This document shows, piece by piece, positions 47,792 to 57,195 of a DNA stretch of 64,000 bases. This DNA comes from Lachnospiraceae bacterium UBA1759 (lineage in GTDB: Bacteria; Bacillota; Clostridia; Lachnospirales; Lachnospiraceae): positions 384,829 to 448,828 of the forward strand of contig DCHF01000055.1 in the NCBI GenBank assembly GCA_002315555.1, read 5' to 3'. A model generated the notes under the pieces. It was not told the origin of the DNA, did not search any database, and saw only the letters and a list, made by a program, of their open reading frames with translations. Numbering within the stretch: position 1 is the stretch's first letter; each line of letters begins with the position of its first letter. A program made the position numbers and the translations under genes.

Positions 47792-49666
47792 ATGGAACTG
47801 ATCATTCACAGAAACGGTAGTTTTGATATTATCGGGGAAAGCTGCGCACTGAAAGGGGCGTATCCTTCCATCGACGGTACCCCCGTCCGCCCGCTTTCCG
47901 TAACAAAGAACGGAGAAGAGGTGCGCTATGAGCTCGAAAACGGAATGCTCACGCTTTCGTTCTCTCCGATGGATGATGCTGCGGAAGATATACGAAATGC
48001 GTCGGAAATCGAGGTTTTTGCATCGACGGAGGGACCTTTTGCGGTCCATGACATCGGCATTCTCGCAAATGCTTCCGTAGAAAACTGCACCAAGGGCTTC
48101 TGTCAGGGACTCGGTATGTGCGGTCCGTCCGGCTTCCGTGATCTTTCAACGGTGGACGCGTATGATTCGGATGCGGTGACCGCGGTCGGAAGTGACAGCG
48201 AGTGCCTGGTCCTTTACGTTCCGGATGTGCATCGCTTCCGCAGCCGTTTTGAGTACCGGAACGGCAAACTTTCCGCACTTGTTGACGCGGAACACACGCT
48301 TTCCGACGGCGATATCCTGCCGATCCTTTACATTACCTCCGCGGAGAACTTTGACGCCGGCCTGAGATACGCGGCCGGTCAGATCGCCGGAATGATGATG
48401 GCACGAAAGGTCACGACTCCGGCCTTCCATTGGTGCTCCTGGTACTACCTGTATCACACGCTGGATCAGGAGACCCTGGAACGCTATTTGAACGGATTTA
48501 CACAGTACAGGGAACGCTTTCCGTTTACGCATATCCAGATCGACGCCGGCTATTTTCCGTCCTGCGGCGACTGGCTGAAGCCTTACAGCCGCTTCCCGAA
48601 GGGACTCAAATTCGCGGCGGACACCATCAAGGCGGCCGGCTATGAGCCGGGCATCTGGATCGGCCCGTTCATGGTGGGCGATGAATCCACCATCGCAAAA
48701 GAGCACGAGGATTGGCTGCTTCATAAGAAGGACGGCTCGCCTGTCCTCGGTTGGGTGCACTACAACGAACCCAAGCCCTGGGGCTACCGCGACAGCCATT
48801 ATTACGTCCTGGACACCAGCCACCCGGATGCGATGGCCTACATCCGCGGCGTTTTCCGCACGCTTCGTTCCTGGGGTTACACGCTTTTCAAGACCGATTT
48901 CATGCTCTGGGGCATTCAGGATTCCTCCGAAGTCCTGCGCCATACGCCCGGCAAGACCTCGTTCGAGTACTACCGCGAATTTATGACCGCGATCCGTGAG
49001 GAGATCGGCGAAGATACACGGTGGCTGGGCTGCATCGCCCCGTTCATGCCGATGGTCGGTTTCGCCGACATGATGCGCGTGGCCGGTGATGTCGGCGCGC
49101 AGTGGGACGAGGGGGACTTCGGCCCGGTCAACATGATCAACGAGCTCGTGGCCGACCAGTATTTCAACAACGTTTACTGGCAGAATGACCCCGATGCCGT
49201 CATGCTCCGTGACTTCCACATCCACCTTTCCGAAACGCAGATCGAAGCCCTGGCCCTTCTTGCGGCCATGAGCGGCAGCACGATCTATACCTCCGACCCG
49301 GTCCATGAGATCGGTGAGAGCCGCCGCAAGCTGCTCGACCTGATCCGCCCGGACCACGTGGTCGATGCTTCCTTCCCCGAATGGCAGAATCTTGACGACA
49401 TGAAGCTGATCGTCAACCGCACAAAGGACGGCACCCTGGTCTACTGGTTCAACCCGACCGATATCGAACGCATTGCGACGCCTGACTGGACGGCCTTTGC
49501 GGGAGAATCGGCCGCGTATGTATGGCAGTACCACGGTTCCGGCCATTCCGTAAAGGAAGTCCCGTATGTCCGCGTGGCACCGAGAAGCTGCGCATTGTTC
49601 TTTGTTTCCGACCGGGAGCTTACAAGTGAGCCCGGAAATCTCTGGAACTGGCAGGAGAAGAAATGA
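47792..49666 (+). CDS. GH36-like alpha-galactosidase (first copy)
   Basis: A 624-residue cytoplasmic hydrolase. The TIM barrel shows HWCSWYYLYH, FTHIQIDAGYFPSCGDW, the nucleophile strand LFKTDFMLWG (D369) and VAGDVGAQWDEGDFG, which should supply the acid/base aspartate. These match GH36/clan GH-D enzymes that cleave alpha-1,6-linked galactose from raffinose-type sugars and galactomannan. The ATG at 47792 has a GAAAGGA site and is preferred over 47777. It overlaps lepB by 4 nt. It is only distantly similar to the second GH36 gene (54978), so it may have a different substrate. Confidence 0.88.
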   Translation: MELIIHRNGSFDIIGESCALKGAYPSIDGTPVRPLSVTKNGEEVRYELENGMLTLSFSPMDDAAEDIRNASEIEVFASTEGPFAVHDIGILANASVENCTKGFCQGLGMCGPSGFRDLSTVDAYDSDAVTAVGSDSECLVLYVPDVHRFRSRFEYRNGKLSALVDAEHTLSDGDILPILYITSAENFDAGLRYAAGQIAGMMMARKVTTPAFHWCSWYYLYHTLDQETLERYLNGFTQYRERFPFTHIQIDAGYFPSCGDWLKPYSRFPKGLKFAADTIKAAGYEPGIWIGPFMVGDESTIAKEHEDWLLHKKDGSPVLGWVHYNEPKPWGYRDSHYYVLDTSHPDAMAYIRGVFRTLRSWGYTLFKTDFMLWGIQDSSEVLRHTPGKTSFEYYREFMTAIREEIGEDTRWLGCIAPFMPMVGFADMMRVAGDVGAQWDEGDFGPVNMINELVADQYFNNVYWQNDPDAVMLRDFHIHLSETQIEALALLAAMSGSTIYTSDPVHEIGESRRKLLDLIRPDHVVDASFPEWQNLDDMKLIVNRTKDGTLVYWFNPTDIERIATPDWTAFAGESAAYVWQYHGSGHSVKEVPYVRVAPRSCALFFVSDRELTSEPGNLWNWQEKK

Positions 49667-50166
49667 AAAGACGCGTTTTAAAGAAATACGACGGCCACAA
49701 GCTTCTGTGGTTCCGTATGGCACAGCTTTTTGCGGCGATCCTGGTACTGATGATCGCGGTCTTCCGGCTGTTCATCGGCGTGTCAACGGTCAGCGGCCAT
49801 TCCATGGACTCTACGCTCCGTGACGGCCAGACCGTAGTCTACAACCGCCTGGTGCAGTATTATGATTACGGCGATATCGTTTACATCCGCATGGCATCCG
49901 GGGAAAAATACGTGAAGCGCGTGGTGGGTCGCCCGGGCGATGTCATCGACATCCGGGACGGCAAGCTCTACATCAACGGCGAGGAAGAGACCGGTGATTA
50001 CGTGAACGGAAAGACTACCGCCGCACAGAGCATGGTGAAATACCCGCTGACGCTGACGGACGGCCAGTACTTTACGGTCGGCGATAACCGTGCCGTTTCC
50101 GTGGATTCCAGATCCTACGGCCCGGTCACAAAGAGTCAGATCAAAGGCGTGATCTTTATTAAGTAA
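49663..50166 (+). CDS. lepB: signal peptidase I
   Basis: A 167-residue type I signal peptidase that removes signal peptides outside the membrane. One N-terminal helix (about residues 20-40) anchors it. The catalytic serine is S47 in SGHSMDSTL and the general base is K85 in YVKRVVGRPGD. The C-terminal box VGDNRAVSVDSRSYG is intact. Length matches the single-helix Gram-positive SipS-like form. It overlaps an alpha-galactosidase gene by 4 nt, an unusual partner, and lies about 2 kb from two large secreted proteins that it could process. Confidence 0.94.
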   Translation: MKRRVLKKYDGHKLLWFRMAQLFAAILVLMIAVFRLFIGVSTVSGHSMDSTLRDGQTVVYNRLVQYYDYGDIVYIRMASGEKYVKRVVGRPGDVIDIRDGKLYINGEEETGDYVNGKTTAAQSMVKYPLTLTDGQYFTVGDNRAVSVDSRSYGPVTKSQIKGVIFIK

Positions 50167-50221
50167 GGCGCTGCTATTGTGAAAGATCCGGATGAATTTT
50201 CCGGAAAAACAGAGGTGAAAT

Positions 50222-50491
50222 ATGTACTACGTACCCGATAATACCGTCCGCTGCGGCATGTATGACTGCCCCGTTTGCGGAAACCGTTTCCTGGACACGC
50301 GTATCGCGCCCAAGATCCCGTGCATTTACTGCGATGAGGAGCCGGACATGGAAGTCGGCCCGGACGATGAAATGCCGGATGCCGCAGGCTGTGCGGTCTT
50401 AATGTCCGTCATTGAAGGCGCGGAGGAAGTGGAGCAGGTCGATGCGCTTCTCAGCCTTGCAACGACCGGCGGTGATTATAACTGGATCTGA
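50222..50491 (+). CDS. small zinc-ribbon-like protein
   Basis: An 89-residue acidic protein with two C-x2-C pairs, CPVC near residue 16 and CIYC near residue 38, spaced like a zinc ribbon. It also has an N-terminal MYYVPDNTVRCGMYDC stretch. The ribosome binding site is AGAGGTG. It lies 55 nt after lepB and may be in the same transcript. The family is unknown; it may be a metal-dependent regulator or assembly factor. Confidence 0.65.
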   Translation: MYYVPDNTVRCGMYDCPVCGNRFLDTRIAPKIPCIYCDEEPDMEVGPDDEMPDAAGCAVLMSVIEGAEEVEQVDALLSLATTGGDYNWI

Positions 50492-50530
50492 CGGGAAAGT
50501 GAACCGGATCCCCGGTGGAATGACCCTGGT

Positions 50531-51295
50531 TCATTCCCGCATAAACTCCGTCAGTGCCGCAGCGGCTTTTGCGATCCGGTGCGGGACTTCTTCAAAGTGA
50601 TTTCCGCGGTTCCGTTCCTTTTTTACGGGGATCCCGCGGCGGACACACAGTGCTTCGCACTCATCCATGCAATTTTCCACGAGCGCCATGCGCTTGTTTC
50701 TGGTCTTATGTTCACGGTCGCCAACGGAGAGATATACTCCGAGCGGCCGTTTTTTAAATTCCGTGCTTTCCGCAAAGTCCGTGAATCCATCGTACCAGAG
50801 CGAGCCGGAGACGGAAGCGGCGCAGTCAAAAACGTCCGATTCAAAAAGTGCCCAGAAGGCAAAAAGGCCGCCCAGGGAGTAGCCGATAAGGCCACGGTGT
50901 ACAGGACGCGGGCCGGCTTGATCACTTCCCGCACCATGGGGGGTGTCCGATGCTTTGTGATCCCGCACTTTTTCCCCGAACAGTTCTTTTTCCACAGCGG
51001 GAAGTACCTCCTGCGTCAGCTTTTGAAGGTACGCCGGTCCACCGCCCGTAAAGTCCTCGCTCTCGCGGAAGACCTTTTTCGCCGGCCACGGGGAAAGATC
51101 CCGTCCCCAGTCCTCGCCTTCGATGGCGCAGAGGATGGGAAACGGTCGCGTATTTAACATTTTTTCCAGTTCTATGCCCACATCTGAAATAGTATCGAAA
51201 TCAGTGTTAAAATAAATGATATCATCGGTGTGGTCGGGACGTCCGATGCATCGGAGACGAAGATTATCGACCTCTATATTTAACAAAACGTCCAT
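50531..51295 (-). CDS. esterase-family alpha/beta hydrolase (PF00756-like)
   Basis: A 254-residue hydrolase with the nucleophile elbow GYSLGG, a downstream Asp/His region ending in NRGNHFEEVPHRIAKA, and the strand-loop SGSLWYDGF typical of the putative esterase/IroE-like family. There is no signal peptide. I chose the ATG at 51295 because it starts just after the stop of the upstream GH116 gene at 51300, suggesting translational coupling; the frame is open to 51358. The role may be to remove esters from glycans cleaved by its neighbour. Confidence 0.8.
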   Translation of the reverse strand: MDVLLNIEVDNLRLRCIGRPDHTDDIIYFNTDFDTISDVGIELEKMLNTRPFPILCAIEGEDWGRDLSPWPAKKVFRESEDFTGGGPAYLQKLTQEVLPAVEKELFGEKVRDHKASDTPHGAGSDQAGPRPVHRGLIGYSLGGLFAFWALFESDVFDCAASVSGSLWYDGFTDFAESTEFKKRPLGVYLSVGDREHKTRNKRMALVENCMDECEALCVRRGIPVKKERNRGNHFEEVPHRIAKAAAALTEFMRE

Positions 51296-51299
51296 TTTA

Positions 51300-53882
51300 T
51301 CACACCAACGCCCGGAGAATCCGGATATCCACAGCTCCTTTTGTGGAAAGGTTGACATCGATCACGAGCATTCCGTCTTCAAAGCTGTAGATGACCGGCT
51401 CGCCGTTTACAAGAACGGCTTCCGGGGCCGGCATATACGGCACGCGGATGCGGCTGACACGAAGCGCGCCCTCCAGGACCCGGATCTCCGTGCTGAGGTC
51501 CGGACGTACCCGTACGGTTCCCCAGGCACCGTCCAGAGACCAGAAGGAGGTGAAATCCGTGCCGAGTAGATCCGGCTGCGGATCAAAGCCGATGGTCCGG
51601 TTCGGAAGGTCGAAGAAGAAACCGCTGTCGATCATCAGGAGGGCAAAGGAGGCCATCGACCGGGCGTAATTGTTGCCGCATTCGATCTCGTTGTACGGAT
51701 TCCGCTTGCGGCCGTCATAACGGTCACGCACACCGCGAACCACCTTCAGGGCATCCGCGCGGTGTCCCTTGGCAAGCAGCAGTCCGGCAAAGGCGTATTC
51801 AAAGCCGTGCATGGTCTCTTCGCAGTAGGGCACCGGGATCGCCGGTTTGCGGGCGCCTTCCGGGTACGCGCACATCATCGTACCGGATTCATCGTTCAGG
51901 ATGAAATTGCGCCAGGGATTTGTGAAGCCGCGGAAGCTTGCGCGGTAATTGTTCTTCATGACGGCATCGAGGGCCGAGTTCAGATGCGCGGGGTCAAAGA
52001 CCGGCGGAAGACCGGAAAGCACCGCGTGCCATTCGCCCAGACACTGGTCGATCTCACAGCCCTCACCGATCTGATACTTCAGCTCGTTCACTTCCGGATT
52101 CCAATAGGTACCGCGGACATCCTCGGAGTTTAAGGAACTCATGGCATCCGCGTAGCGGTCCAGGATCGCGTAATCGGAAAGATCCAGCTTCTGCACATAA
52201 TAACTGCCGTTAAAAAGGTGATTTTCGGTCCATTCCGAGGCTTTTTCCACCAGGGAGCGATATTCGTCCGCGGAAGCGGTCTCGCCCAGAAAAGAGGCCA
52301 TTTCCGCGCCTGCGGAGAGGGCAGCCATATAAAGACTCTGGAGCCAGGAGGAGGGGCCGAAGAGCTCCATGTCCAGCGTGTGATGCTGGCGGCCTTCCAG
52401 CACGCCGTCCTTATCGGCATCCCAACCCAGCGGGTTTTCGGGACTCCATGCAAACTCCAGCGAACGCTTTGCCGCCGGCCAGTTCTTCCTGAGCCATTCC
52501 GTATCGCCGCAGAGCTTCCAGTCACGGTACAGCTTGATCACGCCGCCCATCTGGCCGTCCACGCAGGGCATCGGCCATCCGCCTTCACGACCAACGGGCA
52601 GCGTCAGACGGAAGCGCATCGCTCCGCTTTTCTGCAAATTGTATTTGAAATCCAGATCCCGCATGCTGCGCTCCAGATCCGGGAACAGATAGCAAAGCGC
52701 ATACGCGTAATTCCAGACATGCGTGCAGCTGCCTTCACAGGAACCGTCGACCTCGCGGCAGCCTTCCCAGCCGTAGAACGAACCGTCCTCCAGGCGGAGC
52801 ACGGTGGGCGTGTGAAGGACCGAAAGGGTGGAGGAGGCGGCATCGAGAACAGCGGGATCCGCGGTGGTGGCAAAGAGCGCTTCTTTGAACTTCAGGGTGC
52901 GCGCTTTCAGCTCGTTCCGCTTGCCGGAGGCATAGGCGTTGGAGGCACGGGAGTCCGCCCAGCGTGTCGCGTACCAGTTCTTCCAGCCGATGTCCTTTCC
53001 CGCTTCATCCTTCAGCGGATTCCAGTAGTTATAGTTGTTCGGCACGTTCCACGTCATCAGGAAACGGAAGGTCACGGTCTCCCCGGCCTCCGCATGCCGT
53101 TCCGCGGAAACGGTACAGGTATCATACGCACCGTTCGATCCGTAGGAACGCGGCTGAAGTCCGGCTCTGGAATTGATCTCGCGCCAGTAGGTCGCCGCAC
53201 CGTCATGCCAGCCGCCGCGGTACCAATCCGCCACGCAGCGTACGGAAGCGCCTTCCGCGGTCAGGGTCAGGTCCCCATAGTCCGTGCTGTCCTCCGGGAC
53301 GCCGGCATTTTTTAAGAAGACGCCGTTTCCTTCCGGGAGCAGTGTGTTTTTGCTGACGGGGAAGGGATTCCGGAGCGTGAAGGCTACGGTGAGGTCGGCG
53401 GGGACATCGCCCGTGTTCGTGACCGAAAGGTCAAAAAATGCCGCGGGGATCGACGAGTTTTCGGAGTCGTTCGGAATCATCGGATTCCAGGCGGCGACCG
53501 TCACCTCCGCCGGGAAACCCGGGTCGGAGAGGGCAAGCTCCGACATCGGAAACTCGCCGGTGAAGGACCATTCGGAGAAGTGGTCATAGCCCGCCATGGT
53601 CGATGAATTCGGCCCGTATCCGTAGCCGTCGTAGTCATAATGCGTACCGTACTGACCCATCAGATCCTTTTCCTGGTCGCCGTTTAAGATCTTCACGCGG
53701 ACCCCGTCCGCGGTCTTCATACGGAGCGCAAGATGCGAGCAGCCGTTCAGACTGCCCTTTGCGGGCCGGTTGAAGATCTCCCAGTCCTTGAGCATGCCGT
53801 TTCCGGCAAATCCGACGGAACCGGTACCGATACCGCCGATGGGAAATATGAGTTCGCGGGTGTGCTCTTTATCGTATCGCAT
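51300..53882 (-). CDS. GH116-like beta-glycosidase (GBA2/DUF608 type)
   Basis: An 860-residue cytoplasmic enzyme. The N-terminal beta domain begins with IFPIGGIGTGSVGFAGNG, the typical start of GH116 enzymes. The C-terminal (alpha/alpha)6 barrel contains WNYAYALCYLFPDLERSMRDLDFKYNLQ, DGQMGGVIKLYRDWK and the DADKDGVLEGRQHHTLDMELFGPSSW segment, whose acidic residues line the active site in this family. GH116 members cleave beta-glucosides, beta-xylosides or N-acetylglucosaminides. It is first in a two-gene minus-strand unit with the esterase. The ATG at 53882 follows AAAGGAG. Confidence 0.85.
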   Translation of the reverse strand: MRYDKEHTRELIFPIGGIGTGSVGFAGNGMLKDWEIFNRPAKGSLNGCSHLALRMKTADGVRVKILNGDQEKDLMGQYGTHYDYDGYGYGPNSSTMAGYDHFSEWSFTGEFPMSELALSDPGFPAEVTVAAWNPMIPNDSENSSIPAAFFDLSVTNTGDVPADLTVAFTLRNPFPVSKNTLLPEGNGVFLKNAGVPEDSTDYGDLTLTAEGASVRCVADWYRGGWHDGAATYWREINSRAGLQPRSYGSNGAYDTCTVSAERHAEAGETVTFRFLMTWNVPNNYNYWNPLKDEAGKDIGWKNWYATRWADSRASNAYASGKRNELKARTLKFKEALFATTADPAVLDAASSTLSVLHTPTVLRLEDGSFYGWEGCREVDGSCEGSCTHVWNYAYALCYLFPDLERSMRDLDFKYNLQKSGAMRFRLTLPVGREGGWPMPCVDGQMGGVIKLYRDWKLCGDTEWLRKNWPAAKRSLEFAWSPENPLGWDADKDGVLEGRQHHTLDMELFGPSSWLQSLYMAALSAGAEMASFLGETASADEYRSLVEKASEWTENHLFNGSYYVQKLDLSDYAILDRYADAMSSLNSEDVRGTYWNPEVNELKYQIGEGCEIDQCLGEWHAVLSGLPPVFDPAHLNSALDAVMKNNYRASFRGFTNPWRNFILNDESGTMMCAYPEGARKPAIPVPYCEETMHGFEYAFAGLLLAKGHRADALKVVRGVRDRYDGRKRNPYNEIECGNNYARSMASFALLMIDSGFFFDLPNRTIGFDPQPDLLGTDFTSFWSLDGAWGTVRVRPDLSTEIRVLEGALRVSRIRVPYMPAPEAVLVNGEPVIYSFEDGMLVIDVNLSTKGAVDIRILRALV

Positions 53883-54123
53883 GGGATCTCCTTTGTAATA
53901 ATACGGTTTCTGTGCGTAATATGATCTTTTTCCGGACGGGAAAACAGCAATCGTTTCCGCCCGTTCATGGCTTCATTATAGGGAAAGCGGCCTGCGATTT
54001 CAAGTTCGTTTCCGTCTCTTTTTCGCCGCCGTAAAAATCTGTTTGCGGGTCTTTGAAAAGTATGATACATTGACAGAAAGAGTTCAATAGCCGATGCGGG
54101 ATTCGGATAACAAGGAGAACAAA

Positions 54124-54882
54124 ATGAAGGTTTTTAATGACGTTTCTTATGGTATGACGGAACATCCGGCGCGCAGGATGGACATCATGGTCCCGGACAG
54201 CGGATCGGATTTCCCGGTATTCGTTTATTATCACGGCGGCGGCCTGGAGGGCGGCGACAAGGTCTGGGGAAAGGATCTTGCGACCTACCTGGTTCCGCGC
54301 GGTGTACTGGTCGTTTCCGCGAATTACCGCATGTATCCGGAAGCGGTCTTCCCGGAGTATCTTCAGGACGCGGCAGCTTGCGCGGCGTGGGTGAAGAAGC
54401 ACATCGCCGAGTACGGCGGTGATCCGGAAAAGATCTTCCTGGGCGGTTCCTCCGCCGGCGGTTACATCTCCATGATGCTCTGCTATGACCGGAAATGGTT
54501 TGCGCCGTATAACCTGACTACGATGGAATTTGCCGGCTGGGTCCATGATGCCGGTCAGCCTACCGCGCATTACAACATCATGCGCGAACGCGGTCTGGAC
54601 ACCCGCCGCGTCATAATCGACGAGTCTGCGCCGATCTACTACATCGGCCTCGAAAAGGAATACAAGCCGCAGCTTTTCATCGTGTCCGATAACGACATGG
54701 AGAACCGTCCGGAGCAGACCACGCTGACCCTTTCCACCCTGAAGCATTTCCGCTATAACATGGACACGGTCAAGCTGATCACCATGCACGGCGGTCATTG
54801 CGCATATGACGGCGCGTACGATGAAAACGGCGACAGCATCTTCGGTAAGATGATCTATGAGTTCATGACGGAGTACTGTTGA
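54124..54882 (+). CDS. alpha/beta hydrolase (HSL/esterase type)
   Basis: A 252-residue hydrolase. The oxyanion motif HGGGLEGGDK precedes the nucleophile elbow GGSSAGGYIS and the late Asp (VSDNDMEN) and His (MHGGHCAYDG) regions, as in the hormone-sensitive-lipase/acetyl esterase group. No signal peptide is seen. The ATG at 54124 follows AAGGAG; the frame open from 54094 has no RBS. It lies 95 nt before the second GH36 gene on the same strand and may be co-transcribed, acting on acetylated oligosaccharides. Confidence 0.85.
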   Translation: MKVFNDVSYGMTEHPARRMDIMVPDSGSDFPVFVYYHGGGLEGGDKVWGKDLATYLVPRGVLVVSANYRMYPEAVFPEYLQDAAACAAWVKKHIAEYGGDPEKIFLGGSSAGGYISMMLCYDRKWFAPYNLTTMEFAGWVHDAGQPTAHYNIMRERGLDTRRVIIDESAPIYYIGLEKEYKPQLFIVSDNDMENRPEQTTLTLSTLKHFRYNMDTVKLITMHGGHCAYDGAYDENGDSIFGKMIYEFMTEYC

Positions 54883-54977
54883 CCGGACATTGAATCACAG
54901 AACTTTCATGCGGGATCCGGAATCGGGTCCCGCATAGCATAAGTGCGGAAAACAGAAACGGAGAGTAAGGTGACAAC

Positions 54978-57089
54978 ATGAATAGAATCGATATCCGGGA
55001 AAACGGACTGTATCTTGTGATCGATGTGGAGGAAAGCGGCCTCACGCATCTCATGCATTTCGGTTCGGTTCCCTATGATGAAAAGAACGTCGCATACGAT
55101 GTTTACGACCGGAAGTATTTCACGCTGGTCGAGGTCATGCTGACCGGTAATAACCGTCCGGGCGAACGCTTCGGCAACAAGGTGGAGATCATGTCCCCGG
55201 GCGACCGGCTGGTCTATGTAAGCCACACGGACACGCGGAACGACATGGGCCGCAAGCTGACCGTAACGCAGAAGGATCCCGAGACCGGGGTGGAGGTCGT
55301 GAGCCACATCCAGTTCGTGAAGGATCTGCCTGTGATCCGCAGCTGGACCGAGGTCTGCAACAAGTCCGGGGAGGATCAGGGTCTCGAATACGTCTCCTCC
55401 TTCAATTACAACGGTATCATGAAGGAAGGCGTTCAGCCCTACGATCAAAAGCTTTCCGTCCGCGTTCCGCATAATTCCTGGTTCCGTGAGATGCAGTGGG
55501 TGGAACACGATGCACAATCGCTCGGTCTCACGCAGACCATGCGCACCCCGGTGAGCCGCTCTTCCAGGGCCGCGCATTTTACGAACGCGGGCAATTGGTC
55601 CAGCAAGGAATATCTGCCGATGGGTTTCATCGAGAACCTGGAGACCGGCAATAACCTGTTCTTCCAGATCGAGCACAACGGTTCCTGGCATTGGGAGGTC
55701 GCGGACCATCCGGGCCAGCTTTATCTCAGTATTTCCGGTCCCAACGAGGTCTATCATCACTTCTGGAAGAATCTGAGACCGGGCGATGTTTTCACCTCCG
55801 TTCCGGTGGCCATCGGCAGCACGGCCGATGACTTTGACGGTGCGATGGATGTCCTGACGGAGTACCGTCGCGTCATCCGCCGCCCGAACGCAGATAACGA
55901 AAAACTGCCGATCATTTTCAATGATTACATGAACTGCCTGTTCGGCGACCCGACCACGGAGAAGGAGATTCCGCTTATCGATGCGGCGGCGGAAATGGGT
56001 GCGGAGTATTACTGCATCGACTGCGGCTGGTACGCGGAAGGAAACTGGTGGGACGGTGTCGGTGAATGGCTGCCCTGCGACAAGCGATTCCCGGGCGGGC
56101 TGAAGGCGCTTCTCGACTATATCCGCAGTAAGGGCATGGTGCCCGGATTGTGGCTGGAGATCGAGGTCATGGGCATCAACTGTCCCAAGGTCGCAAAGAC
56201 CGATGACAGCTGGTATTTCATGCGGCACGGAAAACGCGTGGCGGAGAGAAGCAGGTTCCAGCTGGATTTCCGCAGTCCGGCGGTGCAGGCGCATGCGGAT
56301 GAGGTCATCGACCGATTGGTGAAGGACTACGGTGTGGGCTATATCAAGATGGATTATAACATCGAGCCGGGCGTGGGCACCGAGACCGGTGCGGACTCCT
56401 TCGGTGACGGTCTTCTGCAGCATGAGCGCGCATATCTTGCGTGGCTGGACCGCGTTTTTGCGCGTTACCCGGACCTGGTCATCGAAAACTGCTCATCGGG
56501 CAGTATGCGTATGGATTACGCGATGCTTTCCCGTCACAGCATCCAGTCCACCTCGGACAATGAAAACTATGCGAATTACGCGTCCATCGCTGCGAATGCC
56601 CCGGCCACACTGACACCGGAGCAGGCTGCTGTCTGGAGCTATCCGCTCCGTGAGGGCGACCGCGAGGAGGTCGTGTTCAATATGGTGAATGCGCTTCTTC
56701 TTCGTATCCATCAGAGCGGTCATCTGGCGGAGATCAGTCCGGACCGTAAGGCGCTCGTGAAAGAGGCCTTTGATCTCTACAAGGTGATCCGCGCCGATAT
56801 CAGGGAAGCGGTCCCGTTCTGGCCGCTCGGCATGTCCGCGTTCAAGGACGAGTGGGTGTGCATGGGCTTAAAGAACGGCAAGAAGAGCTACGTGGCGGTG
56901 TGGCGGAGAAACAGCCATGAGGACATCGTCAGTCTGCCGATCGACCATCTGGTCGGAGCGGAAGCGAAGGTAACCTGCATCTATCCGTCCTATCATGACG
57001 CGCCGTACAGCTTCAGTAAGAATACCGGTCTTCTGACCGTGCAACTGCCGGAGCGGCTGTCGGCAAGACTGTTTATGATCGAAGAGTAA
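54978..57089 (+). CDS. GH36 alpha-galactosidase (second copy)
   Basis: A 703-residue cytoplasmic enzyme, near the usual length of bacterial GH36. The barrel shows DCGWYAEGNWW, FPGGLKALLDYIRSKGMVPGLWLE-like sequence, the nucleophile D459 in GYIKMDYN, and NCSSGSMRMDYAML then STSDNENY with the likely acid/base D527. A C-terminal beta sandwich completes it. It should cleave terminal alpha-galactose from raffinose-family or galactomannan oligosaccharides. The ATG is well placed, and the gene ends at a bidirectional terminator facing the GH43 gene. Confidence 0.92.
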   Translation: MNRIDIRENGLYLVIDVEESGLTHLMHFGSVPYDEKNVAYDVYDRKYFTLVEVMLTGNNRPGERFGNKVEIMSPGDRLVYVSHTDTRNDMGRKLTVTQKDPETGVEVVSHIQFVKDLPVIRSWTEVCNKSGEDQGLEYVSSFNYNGIMKEGVQPYDQKLSVRVPHNSWFREMQWVEHDAQSLGLTQTMRTPVSRSSRAAHFTNAGNWSSKEYLPMGFIENLETGNNLFFQIEHNGSWHWEVADHPGQLYLSISGPNEVYHHFWKNLRPGDVFTSVPVAIGSTADDFDGAMDVLTEYRRVIRRPNADNEKLPIIFNDYMNCLFGDPTTEKEIPLIDAAAEMGAEYYCIDCGWYAEGNWWDGVGEWLPCDKRFPGGLKALLDYIRSKGMVPGLWLEIEVMGINCPKVAKTDDSWYFMRHGKRVAERSRFQLDFRSPAVQAHADEVIDRLVKDYGVGYIKMDYNIEPGVGTETGADSFGDGLLQHERAYLAWLDRVFARYPDLVIENCSSGSMRMDYAMLSRHSIQSTSDNENYANYASIAANAPATLTPEQAAVWSYPLREGDREEVVFNMVNALLLRIHQSGHLAEISPDRKALVKEAFDLYKVIRADIREAVPFWPLGMSAFKDEWVCMGLKNGKKSYVAVWRRNSHEDIVSLPIDHLVGAEAKVTCIYPSYHDAPYSFSKNTGLLTVQLPERLSARLFMIEE

Positions 57090-57093
57090 AGGT

Positions 57094-57129
57094 AAAAGGC
57101 ATCGGAACGTGTCGTGTCCGATGCCTTTT
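57094..57129. terminator. bidirectional terminator between GH36 and GH43 genes
   Basis: A 13-bp perfect stem (57094-57106 and 57117-57129) with a 10-nt loop, A4 left and T4 right. It ends the GH36 transcript and can end the convergent GH43 transcript. Confidence 0.85.
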
Positions 57130-57195
57130 ATGTGGAGGAGGGAATCCGGGAACCCGGTCAGTTTTCGAAAAAAGCATGCAAAGCTCGAAGCACGA

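Noticed and set aside
48146..49723. 525-codon antisense ORF, opposite the first GH36 gene
   Set aside because: The sense strand has clear GH36 catalytic motifs; the antisense product has no recognisable domain.
50493..50538. Imperfect inverted repeat between the zinc-ribbon and esterase genes as a terminator
   Set aside because: Stem has a bulge, a long loop and no T-run; its right arm lies within the esterase stop region.
54906..56423. 505-codon antisense ORF, opposite the second GH36 gene
   Set aside because: Mirror of a GC-rich coding frame; no start signal and no domain.
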